Shown: positions 1-8,487, numbered from the stretch's first letter. The stretch is 64,000 nt of DNA from Pseudofrankia inefficax (GCF_000166135.1 NC_014666.1:930001-994000); one strand, 5' to 3'. Made by a program: numbers and translations. The notes: generated by a model from the letters alone, not told the origin.

Positions 1-1
1 G

Positions 2-1039
2 GGCCCGGCCAAAATCCCGGCCGGCGGCGTGCCGGTCCCGGCGGGCGCCAACATCCAGTCCTACATCGACAGCCACCCGGCCGGAACCCAGTTCAACCTC
101 GCCGCCGGCACCTACAAGGGCCCCGGCGTCCTGCTGCCCAAGGCCGGCGACAAGTTCTACGGCGTCAAGGCCGGGCCCGGGGGGACCCTGCTGTCCGGCC
201 TCGGCATCCACCGGCCGAACGGCAGCGCGACCAACGTCGAGGTCCACAACATCTCCATAACGGGCTACTCCGACGGTGGGAAGAACGGCGCGATCGACTC
301 CGACATTCACGAGTCCGACCCCGCCTCCGGTTGGGTGATCAGCAACTCGGAGATCTACGGGAACTATCTGGGTGCGTCCGTCGGGTCCAACTCGCTGGTC
401 GAGAACAACACCTTCCATGACAACTCCTGCAAGGGTGCCGCCGGCGGCATGACCGGCACCATCTGGCGCTACAACCAGTTCATCCACAACAATCTGCCCG
501 GAGTCAGCGACCCCAGCGGTGACTGCGCCGGAATCAAGGTCACGGTCGAGACGAACAACCAGTTCATCGGGAACCTGATCTCGGACAGCGGCCATCCGGC
601 CGGCGGCTGGATGGATGTGTCCTGCCACGGCAACACCTTCACCGACAATATTTCCTACAACAACAACGGCTCCGGCTTCACGGACGAGACCGGCTACAAC
701 AACACCTTCACCAACAACATCGCCGCCGGCAATGGCATCAACACCCCCGACCCCTGGCGGCGCACCGGCATCGTCTTCCAGTCCGCCGCGGGCGACACCG
801 CGACCGGGAACTATGCGTGGCGGAACAACGGCCCCGGCATCACGATCTTCGAGCAGGACCGCCACGACGCCCCCGGCCAGGCGCGCAACTCCAACAACAC
901 CGTCCAGGGCAACTACCTCGACATCGCGCCGGCCGTCATCAAGGTGAACATCGACGCCCCGCAGCACGTGGGCACCAACCCGCTCAGCCACGGCAACGGC
1001 ATCCAGGTCCCGCAGATCGTCGCCGGGCCTCAGATGTGA
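2..1039 (+). CDS. Right-handed parallel beta-helix repeat protein (5' truncated by window edge)
   Basis: The reading frame is open from base 2 with no stop. The first usable start inside the window (GTG at 29) lies within apparent coding sequence, so the true start, and any signal peptide, is probably upstream. The visible ~345 residues are rich in Asn, Gly, Ser and Thr. They contain many short repeats of the type N-N-x-F-x-x-N (NNTFHDN, NNQFIGN, NNTFTNN), spaced about 20-25 residues apart. This is the ladder of a right-handed beta-helix (pectate-lyase-like or carbohydrate-binding fold). Such proteins are usually secreted and act on or bind polysaccharides. No catalytic residues can be assigned, so the substrate is unknown. 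Confidence 0.8.
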   Translation, partial: GPAKIPAGGVPVPAGANIQSYIDSHPAGTQFNLAAGTYKGPGVLLPKAGDKFYGVKAGPGGTLLSGLGIHRPNGSATNVEVHNISITGYSDGGKNGAIDSDIHESDPASGWVISNSEIYGNYLGASVGSNSLVENNTFHDNSCKGAAGGMTGTIWRYNQFIHNNLPGVSDPSGDCAGIKVTVETNNQFIGNLISDSGHPAGGWMDVSCHGNTFTDNISYNNNGSGFTDETGYNNTFTNNIAAGNGINTPDPWRRTGIVFQSAAGDTATGNYAWRNNGPGITIFEQDRHDAPGQARNSNNTVQGNYLDIAPAVIKVNIDAPQHVGTNPLSHGNGIQVPQIVAGPQM

Positions 1040-1142
1040 TCCGATGGCCGGCGCCGAGCCGCCCCGCGGTCCCGGCGCCGGCCACCAGCCGGCAAGCGCC
1101 AGTGGGCAAGCCCCGGCCGGCGAGCGTCGTCAGCGGGTTTCG

Positions 1143-1955
1143 TCAGTGTGCCGCGGGCGTCGCGGGTTCGGCGGCCGGCAGAGGCAGGGGATAGCCGGCC
1201 GCCGCGGCCCGGGCCCGACCGGCCCGCAGTTCACGGTCCAGCGCGCGCAGATAGCCGGCGGTACCGCGGCGCAGGCCGGTCCGGCGCAGGCCGGGACGGT
1301 CGAGCATCGCTGGACCGGCGGGCAGCCGGTAGCGGCCGCGGAGGTATTCGCCGACCCAGCCCGCCTGCGCCTTCGTCACGGCCAGGTCGCGCTCGCCGTC
1401 CGGGCGGACGACCTGCCCGCTGTCGGGAACGCCCAGCAGGAAGACGCCGCCGGCGACCGGGTGGAAGACGCCGCCGTACCAGGGCGCGGCCGTGAGCACG
1501 CCGGCGGCCACCGCGAGGTCGCGCGCGGTGACGACGAGGGCGTCCCAACGCCCGGCCGGCCGGCCAGCGATGCTGATCGCGAAACCGCCGTCCGGGCCGG
1601 TCCCGGTCTCGGCGCCGGAGCGGGTCACAGCAAGCACCGGGTCCCCGCCGGCCGCGGAACCCGCACCGACCGTGAGGCCCGCACCGACCGTGAGGCCCCC
1701 GCCGACCGTGGGGTCCCCGCCGACCGGGGGACCCCCGCCACCCGCCAGGCCCTCAGCCACGTCGACCGGATCGGTCGTACCGGCCTGAAAGATCCAACGA
1801 TCCGCGAGGGCGTGCGCGGCGAGGAGCTCGACGGCGGGCCGGGTCAGCCGGCCGCCGACCCCGGTCGCGTCCAGCCCGGCGTCGACGAGCGTGACGAGCG
1901 CGGTCGCGCCGGCCAGGTCAGGACCGAGCACGGCCACGTGGGGAAGCTGAGGCAC
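1143..1955 (-). CDS. Short flavin-monooxygenase-like protein, probably degenerate
   Basis: I start this at GTG 1955 (PQLPHVAVLGPDLAG); the frame is open to 2045, but the extra N-terminus looks non-coding. The C-terminal third (GGVFHPVAGGVFLLGVP, then KAQAGWVGEYLRGRYRLP) closely resembles the end of flavin-containing monooxygenases. The canonical GxGxxG FAD and NADPH motifs of the ~450-residue family are missing. The middle carries a low-complexity Gly/Pro/Val stretch of repeated TVGxGLTVGxG blocks around 1660-1750. Both features suggest a shortened, possibly non-catalytic relative or a decaying gene. GC3 bias still supports translation. It is transcribed away from the ParA gene, with which it shares an upstream region. 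Confidence 0.5.
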   Translation of the reverse strand: MPQLPHVAVLGPDLAGATALVTLVDAGLDATGVGGRLTRPAVELLAAHALADRWIFQAGTTDPVDVAEGLAGGGGPPVGGDPTVGGGLTVGAGLTVGAGSAAGGDPVLAVTRSGAETGTGPDGGFAISIAGRPAGRWDALVVTARDLAVAAGVLTAAPWYGGVFHPVAGGVFLLGVPDSGQVVRPDGERDLAVTKAQAGWVGEYLRGRYRLPAGPAMLDRPGLRRTGLRRGTAGYLRALDRELRAGRARAAAAGYPLPLPAAEPATPAAH

Positions 1956-2222
1956 GCCGCAGAACTGTAGGCGCCCACGGGTCTGACCCGTCGGGCGGGA
2001 CGCCAGGAAGGCCCGACGCCCGGCCACCGACGGCCACCCGACCACGTCGCTGGCGCCACCCGACCACGCCTGGTCGCCACCCGCGCGACCCCGGCCGTGG
2101 CCCGCCCGGTGCCGCCGCGGCGGCGACTCAGGTGGCTACGAGCAGGACTTAAGTAGGCTGCGCGACACTCGCGGGACCGGAAAGGTTGTGACCACACGGT
2201 TACGCTTGACACACTCTCCGCT

Positions 2223-3314
2223 GTGGCCCGCGTTCTCGCTGTCGCGAATCAGAAGGGTGGCGTCGCCAAGACGACCTCCGTGTCGAGCCTCGGCGCCGCC
2301 CTCACCGAGCTCGGCCAGCGGGTCCTGCTGGTCGACCTGGACCCGCAGGCCTGTCTGACGTTCTCGCTTGGCCTCGACCCGGACGCCCTCGAGCTGTCCG
2401 TGCACGACGTGCTGCTCGGGCGGCTGTCCGCGGGGCTCGTCGTGCTGCGCACGGCTGACGGGTCCGATCTGCTGCCGGCGACGATCGAGCTGGCCGGCTG
2501 CGAGGCGGTGCTGCTGTCGCGGACCGGCCGGGAGCACGTGCTGCGGCTCGCGCTCGCCGAGATCGTCGACGACTACGACTTCGTCCTGGTGGACTGCCCG
2601 CCGTCGCTCGGCGTGCTCACCATCAACGGCCTGACGGCCGCCGACGAGGTCGTCATCCCGCTGCAGTGCGAGACGCTGTCGCACCGGGGCGTCGGCCAGT
2701 TGCTGGACACCGTGCACGACGTCCGGCGCCTGACCAACCCCCGGCTGCGGGTGCGTGGCGTGCTGCCGACCCTCTTCGACGGCCGGACGGCGCACAGCCG
2801 CGCGGTGCTCGCCGACGTGGCCGCCCGCTACCAGATCCGGGTCCTGGAGCCGCCGGTCGCCCGCTCCGTGCGGTTCGCCGAGGCTCCGGGCATCGGTCGC
2901 TCGATCCTGACGACCGCTGCCCGTTCGAAGGGCGCGCACGCCTACCGGGAGCACGCCAGGGCGATCGCGGGCCTCGGCCCGACCGCGCTGTCTGGCGCCG
3001 CCGCGCCGGCGCTGCTGGCGGGCCGCCGTTCCCGGGCCCGGCTGATCGGCGAGGGCGAACTCGTCGGACCTGGCCGCGCGGGTGAACGTCTCGTCGCGGC
3101 CGGCCTTGACGACCTCGCGCTGGATGACGTCGGCCTTGATGAGGTCGTGCTCGACGAAGGAGATCTCGCCGACGACCTGGACGACGGCCTGGTCGTCGAC
3201 GACCTCGTGGACGGCGGGCTGGCGGTCGACCGTGGTGGGGCCACCGGGGTCGCCACCGGATCCGCGAAGGCGATCCGGCAGGTCCGGGCCGCGCTGTCGC
3301 GCTCGGGCCGATGA
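2223..3314 (+). CDS. ParA/Soj-family ATPase
   Basis: A deviant Walker A motif (KGGVAKTT, residues 11-18), a Walker A' segment (LLVDLDPQ) and Walker B (DFVLVDCPP, ~120) identify a ParA/MinD-superfamily ATPase of the Soj type. These form ATP-dependent dimers on DNA or membranes and position cargo. About 250 residues form the ATPase; the remaining ~110 are an Ala-rich and then strongly acidic tail with repeated LDD/VDD units, unusual for chromosomal ParA. No parB or parS lies nearby, so it is an orphan rather than the chromosome-partitioning ParA. The GTG start gives the expected ParA N-terminus. It overlaps the next gene by ATGA, which indicates translational coupling. The position next to a DEAD-box helicase matches mycobacterial Rv3213c. 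Confidence 0.88.
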   Translation: MARVLAVANQKGGVAKTTSVSSLGAALTELGQRVLLVDLDPQACLTFSLGLDPDALELSVHDVLLGRLSAGLVVLRTADGSDLLPATIELAGCEAVLLSRTGREHVLRLALAEIVDDYDFVLVDCPPSLGVLTINGLTAADEVVIPLQCETLSHRGVGQLLDTVHDVRRLTNPRLRVRGVLPTLFDGRTAHSRAVLADVAARYQIRVLEPPVARSVRFAEAPGIGRSILTTAARSKGAHAYREHARAIAGLGPTALSGAAAPALLAGRRSRARLIGEGELVGPGRAGERLVAAGLDDLALDDVGLDEVVLDEGDLADDLDDGLVVDDLVDGGLAVDRGGATGVATGSAKAIRQVRAALSRSGR

Positions 3315-3964
3315 GCGCCCGCCTGCCTGGCCCCCCGGCCGCGCGAGCCAGGCCGGCCCCGGCCGCGAAGAAGCCGAAGACCGCGACAGTGGCGCCCGCG
3401 AAACCGAAGACCGCCACGGCAACGGCCGAGCGGCCGAAGGCGCCCACCGTGCCGCCCGCGAAGCCGAGGGACGCCGCGGCAACGGCCGCGCGGCCGCAGG
3501 CCCCCGCGGCGCCGACAGCGAGGCCCGATGCCGTCGGGGTGGCGCCGGCAAGGCCCACGGCCGTCCCAGCGGCGTCGGTGGCCGCACAGCGGGACGGCGG
3601 GGCGAGCCGGCGGGAGCGGGCCGCGGCGGCCGGCTTCGACCGGCTGCGGCCCCGGGCCGGGCGCCCGGCCGGCGCCGGGACCGGCTCGACGACGCACCGG
3701 CCGGGCGCGATCGGCCGGGACATGCACGGCAAGCGTGCCCTCTACAGCGGTGAGCGCCCGCCCGACCCGCGCACCAACGGCGTGACGGTGCACTGCTCGC
3801 GCTGCGCCCAGGCCACGACCGTCGGCGCCAAGCGAGCCCTGCTGCTGCTCGCGCCCAGCCTTCACCTACCGGTGATCCGGCCCCGCTACCCGTCCCTGCT
3901 GCGCTGCCCGGCCTGCCACCGGATCTCCTGGGTCCGCCTCGCGCTCACCGGCGCGGGCGCCTGA
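3311..3964 (+). CDS. Ala/Pro/Lys-rich protein with C-terminal zinc ribbon
   Basis: The start codon overlaps the parA-like stop (ATGA), so the two are almost certainly co-translated. The first ~120 residues are low-complexity Ala/Pro/Lys/Arg with repeated APAKPKTA-type units and should be disordered and basic. The C-terminal ~75 residues are ordered and contain two CxxC pairs (CSRC and CPAC) separated by about 40 residues, as in a zinc ribbon. The function is unknown. The basic tail plus zinc ribbon suggests nucleic-acid binding, and the acidic tail of the neighbouring ATPase could pair with the basic region, but that is inference. Confidence 0.75.
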   Translation: MSARLPGPPAARARPAPAAKKPKTATVAPAKPKTATATAERPKAPTVPPAKPRDAAATAARPQAPAAPTARPDAVGVAPARPTAVPAASVAAQRDGGASRRERAAAAGFDRLRPRAGRPAGAGTGSTTHRPGAIGRDMHGKRALYSGERPPDPRTNGVTVHCSRCAQATTVGAKRALLLLAPSLHLPVIRPRYPSLLRCPACHRISWVRLALTGAGA

Positions 3965-3969
3965 ACGCA

Positions 3970-4021
3970 CGAACGCCGCCGCCTGGCCCCGATGAGACGG
4001 GGAACCTGGCAGCGGCGTTCG
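3970..4021. terminator. Bidirectional terminator hairpin
   Basis: Inverted arms CGAACGCCGC (3970-3979) and GCGGCGTTCG (4012-4021) enclose an inner CCCC/GGGG pairing. It fills the 63-bp gap between two convergent genes, so it probably ends transcription from both sides. Neither side has a clear U-tract, which is common in high-GC actinobacteria. Confidence 0.7.
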
Positions 4022-4027
4022 GTCGGG

Positions 4028-5803
4028 TCAGGCGGACTCGGCGTGCTCCGCGTCGTCGTCCGCCTCGATCAGGTCGAGTCCCTCGACGGCGGCCCCGGCG
4101 CGGGAGCGCCCCCGGCCACCACGGCGGCGCCGGCGACGGCGTGCGGGCGTACCGTCCGCGTCCAGCTCCTGGTCGGGCAGGTCGGCCACGTCGATGCCGT
4201 CCACGGCGCCGTCCAGGGCGGTGGTGGCCACCGTGTCGAGCGCCGTGACGTCGCCGGTCTCGAGCGCGAGCTCGCTGGTCTCGCTCTCGCTTGCCTCCTC
4301 GGCGAGCCCGGCCGCCGCCGCGGCGGCACCGGCTCCCCGGGTACGGCGCCGGCTCCTGCTGCGGGCGGCCGTGGCGCGGGCCGCGGGCCGGTCGGCATCG
4401 CGTTCCGGCGCCGCGGCAGCGGTCCCGCGGCCACGCCGGGCCCGGTTCCCGCCGCCCAGGTCCTCGATCTCCTCGGCCGCGAGCCCCGCCCGGGTGCGCG
4501 CGGCGCGCGGCAGTACACCGGTGGACCCGCTCGGGATGCCCAGCGCCTCGAACAGGTGCGGGGACGTGGAGTACGTCTCCAGCGGCTCGTCGAACGGCAG
4601 CGCCAGCGCCCGGTTCACCAGCTGCCAGCGGGCCAGGTCGTCCCAGTCGACGAAGGTGACCGCGACGCCGCTGCCGCCGGCCCGGCCGGTCCGGCCGATC
4701 CGGTGCAGGTAGACGCTCTCGTCCTCCGGGCACTGGTAGTTGATGACGTGCGTGACGCCACCGACGTCGATGCCCCGCGCCGCGACGTCCGTCGCGACCA
4801 GCACGTCGACCTTGCCCGCGCGGAACGCGCGCAGCGCCTGCTCGCGCTGGCCCTGACCGAGGTCACCGTGCACCGGCGCGGCCGCGAAGCCACGACGGGC
4901 CAGGTCCTCGGCCACCTTGTCGGCGGTGCGGCGGGTCCGGACGAAGACGATCGACAGGCTGCGTCCCTCGGCCTGCAGGACCCGGGACAGCACCTCCATC
5001 TTGTCCATCGCGTGCGCACGGAAGACGTGCTGGCTGGTGGTCGGGACGGTGCGGCCCTCGTCGGGCTGCTCGGCCGTCACGTGCACCGGCCGGATCATGA
5101 ACCGGCGGGCGAGCGCGATGACCGGCCCGGGCATCGTCGCGGAGAACAACATGGTCTGGCGACCGGCCGGCAGCAGGGCGACGATGCGCTCCACGTCCGG
5201 CAGGAAGCCGAGGTCGAGCATCTCGTCGGCCTCGTCGAGCACCAGGGTGGCGACATTGCCCAGGTTCAGCGTGCGCTGGCGGGCGAGGTCGAGCAGGCGG
5301 CCCGGAGTGCCGACGACGACATCGACGCCGGACTTCAGCGCGCTGGTCTGCGGCTCGTAGGCCCGGCCGCCGTAGACGGACAGGACGCGGATGCGTCGGC
5401 CCTTGCCGGCCCGGTCGAGGTCGTTGGTGACCTGGACGCACAGCTCGCGGGTGGGAACGACGATCAGGGCCTGCGGACGACCGTCCGCGCCCTCGTCGGG
5501 GCCGAGGACCTTCTGGATGACGGGAATGCCGAAGCCCAGGGTCTTGCCGGTGCCGGTGCGCGCCTGGCCGATGATGTCGGTGCCGGCCAGCGCGAGGGGG
5601 AGCGTCAGCTCCTGGATGGCGAAGGGATGAACGATGCCCGCCGCGGCGAGCGTGTCCACCGTCTCCTTGCGGACCCCGAGGTCGGCGAAGGTGAGCTTGG
5701 GCTCGGCCGGCCCGGCCTGCTGGGGCGGGGTCGGCGCGGCGGTGGTGTCGGTGGTACCGGTGTCGGTGTCAGTGGTGGTCAGGGAAGTGGCTGTGACGGA
5801 CAG
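4028..5803 (-). CDS. DEAD-box ATP-dependent RNA helicase (RhlE-type)
   Basis: Counting from the proposed start, all helicase motifs are present: ARTGTGKT (I, 81-88), PTRELCVQV (Ia), DEAD (II, 190-193), SAT (III, 221-223), a VLVATDVAARGID block (V) and HRIGRTGR (VI, 367-374). After ~440 residues comes a ~150-residue Arg/Ala-rich, then acidic, disordered tail with a run of eight consecutive Arg, typical of RNA-tethering tails in actinobacterial RhlE-like helicases. It likely unwinds structured RNA or assists ribosome assembly and RNA decay. The frame is open to 6325, but the upstream sequence looks non-coding and has no ATG, GTG or TTG near the domain. The best-supported start is CTG at 5803, preceded by AGGAG at 7-nt spacing. 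The Mtb counterpart is Rv3211. Confidence 0.9.
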   Translation of the reverse strand: MSVTATSLTTTDTDTGTTDTTAAPTPPQQAGPAEPKLTFADLGVRKETVDTLAAAGIVHPFAIQELTLPLALAGTDIIGQARTGTGKTLGFGIPVIQKVLGPDEGADGRPQALIVVPTRELCVQVTNDLDRAGKGRRIRVLSVYGGRAYEPQTSALKSGVDVVVGTPGRLLDLARQRTLNLGNVATLVLDEADEMLDLGFLPDVERIVALLPAGRQTMLFSATMPGPVIALARRFMIRPVHVTAEQPDEGRTVPTTSQHVFRAHAMDKMEVLSRVLQAEGRSLSIVFVRTRRTADKVAEDLARRGFAAAPVHGDLGQGQREQALRAFRAGKVDVLVATDVAARGIDVGGVTHVINYQCPEDESVYLHRIGRTGRAGGSGVAVTFVDWDDLARWQLVNRALALPFDEPLETYSTSPHLFEALGIPSGSTGVLPRAARTRAGLAAEEIEDLGGGNRARRGRGTAAAAPERDADRPAARATAARSRSRRRTRGAGAAAAAAGLAEEASESETSELALETGDVTALDTVATTALDGAVDGIDVADLPDQELDADGTPARRRRRRRGGRGRSRAGAAVEGLDLIEADDDAEHAESA

Positions 5804-6179
5804 CGGATCGCTCCTGGTCTGCTCCTGAGCGGTGTCCGACGTTGAGGCGCCGCTCGCTATGTGCCAGACAGCGCCAGCGACCCAGTCGGTGACGGGGGAC
5901 CAGCGGCTCGAACCCGGCAGCTTGGCCCAGCGGCCCTCCGAACGGGGCGACGCGAGTGCCTTAGGCGGCCAGCTGGCCTGTGATGACCAGCGGCTACGAC
6001 AAGGATAACCTGTGTGACCGCTTGGTGGGCGCGCTCGGCGACGATCGTGGCCTGTCGGACGTTGGCCAGACTGGAGCCCGATCTGTCGGCTGGCCCGAGC
6101 GGGCCACCGGAGTTCGTGAGGGCCAGTGGGTCGAGCCCGACCACGCGTACACCGATCCACCACCTGGGAGATGAAACAC
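5804..6179. other. Divergent intergenic region, helicase / MiaE-like gene
   Basis: No gene is supported here. It carries the 5' regions of two divergent genes. A 16-bp palindrome, TGGCCCGAGCGGGCCA (6091-6106), is a possible protein-binding site. No clear -35/-10 pair was found. Confidence 0.4.
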
Positions 6180-6926
6180 GTGACGGACAGCACAGTGCTT
6201 CCGGGGGCCCAGGTCGCTGGTGGTGGCCCTGACCCGGCGGCGCAGGTCGCTGACGTCGATGCCACGCAGCGGCAGGCGGGTCTCGAGGGTGCCGACCAGG
6301 CCGTCGTCGACCTGCTGGGGCTCATCGCCTACGGCGAGCTGACCGCGTTCGAGCGGCTGGCGACCGACGCCCGGATGGCGCCGACCCTGACGGACAAGAT
6401 CGCGCTGGCCGCGATGGCGGCCGCGGAGTTCGCGCACTTCGAGGCGATCAGCCGGGCGCTGGCCGGCCGGGGCATCGACCCGGAGGCCGCGATGGCGCCG
6501 TTCATCGGCCCGCTGACCGCCTTCCACGGGGGCACCGCGCCGGCGGACTGGCTGGAGAGCCTGGTCAAGGCCTATGTCGGCGACAGCATCGCCGCCGACT
6601 TCTACCGCGCGATCGCCCATCGGCTCGACGATGACGCCCGTGCGCTCGTCCTCGACGTGCTCGCGGACACCGGGCACGCGGCGTTCGTCGTCGACCGGGT
6701 GCGCGCGGCGATCGTGGCGAATCCTGTGGTGGCCGGGCGCCTCGCGCTGTGGGCGCGCCGGCTCGTGGGGGAGGCGCTCAACCAGGCGAAGCAGGTCGCG
6801 GTCGAGCGGGACGCGCTCACCGGCCTGCTCGTCGGCGTCGGCGACCTGGAGGCCGTCGCCGCTATCTTCGACAGCATCATGAAGGCCCACACCGACCGCA
6901 TGGCCGCCCTGGGCCTGTCTGCCTGA
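6180..6926 (+). CDS. MiaE-like ferritin-fold protein (MiaE_2 family)
   Basis: An all-helical ~248-residue protein of the actinobacterial family described as tRNA-(ms2io6A)-hydroxylase-like (Rv3210c type). Helices carry acidic and His residues in ferritin-like spacing (LIAYGELTAFE, MAAAEFAHFE, AFVVDRV). This fold would bind a di-iron centre, but I cannot assign every ligand. A true tRNA hydroxylase role is not established for this family. I choose GTG 6180 because GGGAG lies 9 nt upstream; an in-frame ATG at 6171 has its Shine-Dalgarno directly adjacent and is less likely. A large hairpin follows the stop. Confidence 0.8.
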   Translation: MTDSTVLPGAQVAGGGPDPAAQVADVDATQRQAGLEGADQAVVDLLGLIAYGELTAFERLATDARMAPTLTDKIALAAMAAAEFAHFEAISRALAGRGIDPEAAMAPFIGPLTAFHGGTAPADWLESLVKAYVGDSIAADFYRAIAHRLDDDARALVLDVLADTGHAAFVVDRVRAAIVANPVVAGRLALWARRLVGEALNQAKQVAVERDALTGLLVGVGDLEAVAAIFDSIMKAHTDRMAALGLSA

Positions 6927-6933
6927 CGCGAGT

Positions 6934-7008
6934 TGATCGGCGGTTCGGCCCTCCGGTGGTCGTTGTCGGGGCCTGCTGACAACCACCGGAGGGCCAAAAC
7001 AGCGATCA
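6934..7008. repeat. Palindromic repeat family B, copy 1 (hairpin between convergent genes)
   Basis: A long imperfect hairpin. The main arms are GGCCCTCCGGTGGT (6947-6960) and ACCACCGGAGGGCC (6982-6995), extended inwards by TTGTC/GACAA after a 2-nt bulge and outwards by TGATCG/CGATCA at the ends. The loop is ~10 nt. It sits between two convergent genes, so it can serve as a bidirectional terminator. The half-site GATCGCTGTTTTGGCCCTCC recurs at 52676 and, diverged, at 11122-11204, so this is a dispersed family and not a simple local terminator. Confidence 0.85.
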
Positions 7009-7045
7009 GTACGTCCGGGCGCGCTCCCGGGGTCGGGCTTTTTGG

Positions 7046-7273
7046 TTAGGACGCGCCGAAGCCGACGCGGCGGGACTCCGCTTCCGCGATCTCGACGTAG
7101 GCCAGCTTCGCGACCGGTACGACCACGCGGCGGCCCTTCTCGTCGAGCAGCGAGAGCAGCCCGTTGTCCGCGGCGAGGGCGGCGGCGACCGCCTCGGCGA
7201 CCTGGTCCGGCGTCTGAGCGCTTTCGAGCACCAGCTCTCGGCCGACGTTCTGCACGCCGATCTTGACCTCCAC
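7046..7273 (-). CDS. DUF3107 family protein
   Basis: A 75-residue protein starting VEVKIGVQNVGRELVLES and ending in a conserved VAKLAYVEI segment, which is diagnostic of DUF3107 (Mtb Rv3208A, TB9.4). The length fits the family. The GTG at 7273 is preceded by a GCGAGG-like Shine-Dalgarno, and upstream in-frame codons look non-coding. The function is not known. In actinobacteria it is consistently next to the TetR gene found just upstream here on the same strand. Confidence 0.85.
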   Translation of the reverse strand: MEVKIGVQNVGRELVLESAQTPDQVAEAVAAALAADNGLLSLLDEKGRRVVVPVAKLAYVEIAEAESRRVGFGAS

Positions 7274-7507
7274 CGGGATGACCTCGCCTTCGTTAGCACC
7301 GCGGGAGGGTGTCCCCCCGGGACGGGCCTGGTCCGACGGCGTGACGGCCGACGGACGTTCACAGGTAACACCGACGATCACAGGACACACTATGGCCCCG
7401 AAGCCGTGTGTGACCGGGCTGGGTCGCCGTGTTCGCCGCTGGCAGAGCGGTCGGGCCGCGTCGTGGCCCGAGGACAGGTGGCGGCCGGCCCGGTCGCCTG
7501 GCGTGCG

Positions 7508-8131
7508 TCAGGCCCGGGGGTAGCCGCCGATGCCGTGCCAGGCCAGCTCGCTCATCGTCTCGATCGCTCGTTCGGAGGAGACGGTCCCGCCCCGGACCAG
7601 CCACCACCGCGAGCAGGTCTCGGCGAGCCCGACCAGGCCGACGGCCAGCAGGTCGGCCTCGTCCTGGGTGAGACCGGTGTCCGAGGCGATGGTCGCGGCG
7701 ATCGCCCGGACGCACTGGGCGAACGCGTCCTCGATCCGCTTCCGGACGGCCGGCTCGCTGCGCAGGTCGCTCTCCAGCACCAGCTGGTGGGCGCCGCTGG
7801 GGTCGTTCACGAAGTCGAAGTACGCGCGGATCGACCGCTCGACCCGCAGGTGGTTGTCCGCGGTCGAGTCGAGCGCCTCGCGGACGCTGGTGACCAGCTT
7901 CGCCGCGTGCTCGTCGACCAACGCCAGGTAGAGCTCGAGCTTTCCGGGAAAGTGCTGGTACAGCACCGGTTTGCTGACGCCGGCCCGTTCCGCGATCTCG
8001 TCCATCGCGGCGGCGTGGTAACCCTGCGCCACGAATACCTCGCGGGCGGCTCCGAGCAGCTGGAAGCGCCGGGCCGTGCGGGGGAGCCTGGGCGTTCTGC
8101 CTGGGCGTGGCGCGGCCGGATCGGCGGTCAC
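7508..8131 (-). CDS. TetR-family transcriptional regulator (Rv3208-like)
   Basis: A 207-residue protein with an N-terminal TetR HTH (MDEIAERAGVSKPVLYQHF, residues ~43-61) preceded by a basic arm, and an all-helical ligand-binding domain. GTG 8131 has an excellent Shine-Dalgarno (AGGAGG, 7-nt spacer). It is followed on the same strand by the DUF3107 gene, the conserved mycobacterial arrangement. The ligand and targets cannot be told from sequence. Confidence 0.9.
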   Translation of the reverse strand: MTADPAAPRPGRTPRLPRTARRFQLLGAAREVFVAQGYHAAAMDEIAERAGVSKPVLYQHFPGKLELYLALVDEHAAKLVTSVREALDSTADNHLRVERSIRAYFDFVNDPSGAHQLVLESDLRSEPAVRKRIEDAFAQCVRAIAATIASDTGLTQDEADLLAVGLVGLAETCSRWWLVRGGTVSSERAIETMSELAWHGIGGYPRA

Positions 8132-8286
8132 CAGCGCACCTCCTGTTGCTCGATCCCGACAACACTACAGACCCGGGTGCTGCGTGCGGCCCCCAGAGCC
8201 GGGGGTGCGAGGCCTGCAACAGGTTATCGGCGGAACCGGCCAGGCCGCCGGTTCCGCCGAATCCATGTCCATTCGAGCTGGATCGC

Positions 8287-8487
8287 CTAGCGGTAGGCGT
8301 CCTCGTCGTCCTGGACCTCGACGGCCTGCTCGACGGCGTCGTACTCGTCGGCCTCCGAACCGTCATGAACGTGCGTCGGCCGCGGCAGGTCGTCGGGAAC
8401 CACCTGGCGGGCCTGGTCGACGGCGTCCGCGGCAGGGACGTCGACGGGAACCTGCATCTCGGTCGGGAGCTCGGTCGGTGCGGTCAT
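8287..8487 (-). CDS. Small acidic protein, 66 aa, unknown
   Basis: It starts at ATG 8487 with GGGAGG upstream at 6 nt and encodes a 66-residue, highly acidic, Val/Asp/Glu-rich peptide (HDGSEADEYDAVEQA near the end). There is no signal peptide, membrane segment or cysteine. Strong Shine-Dalgarno and codon bias support translation; I do not recognise the family. It lies between the TetR gene and the NHEJ polymerase gene, both on the same strand, and its upstream DNA holds a tandem direct repeat. Confidence 0.65.
   Translation of the reverse strand: MTAPTELPTEMQVPVDVPAADAVDQARQVVPDDLPRPTHVHDGSEADEYDAVEQAVEVQDDEDAYR

Noticed and set aside
1044-1970. Plus-strand open frames opposite the monooxygenase remnant
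   Set aside because: Arg/Gly/Ala-rich translations without domains; the minus frame matches an FMO signature.
2223-3314. Chromosome-partitioning ParA of a parAB operon
   Set aside because: No parB or parS sites nearby; tail and neighbours are different.
5804-6325. Extended N-terminus of the helicase
   Set aside because: Ser/Pro/Cys-rich sequence without conservation, overlapping the divergent gene's start region; CTG 5803 with AGGAG is better.
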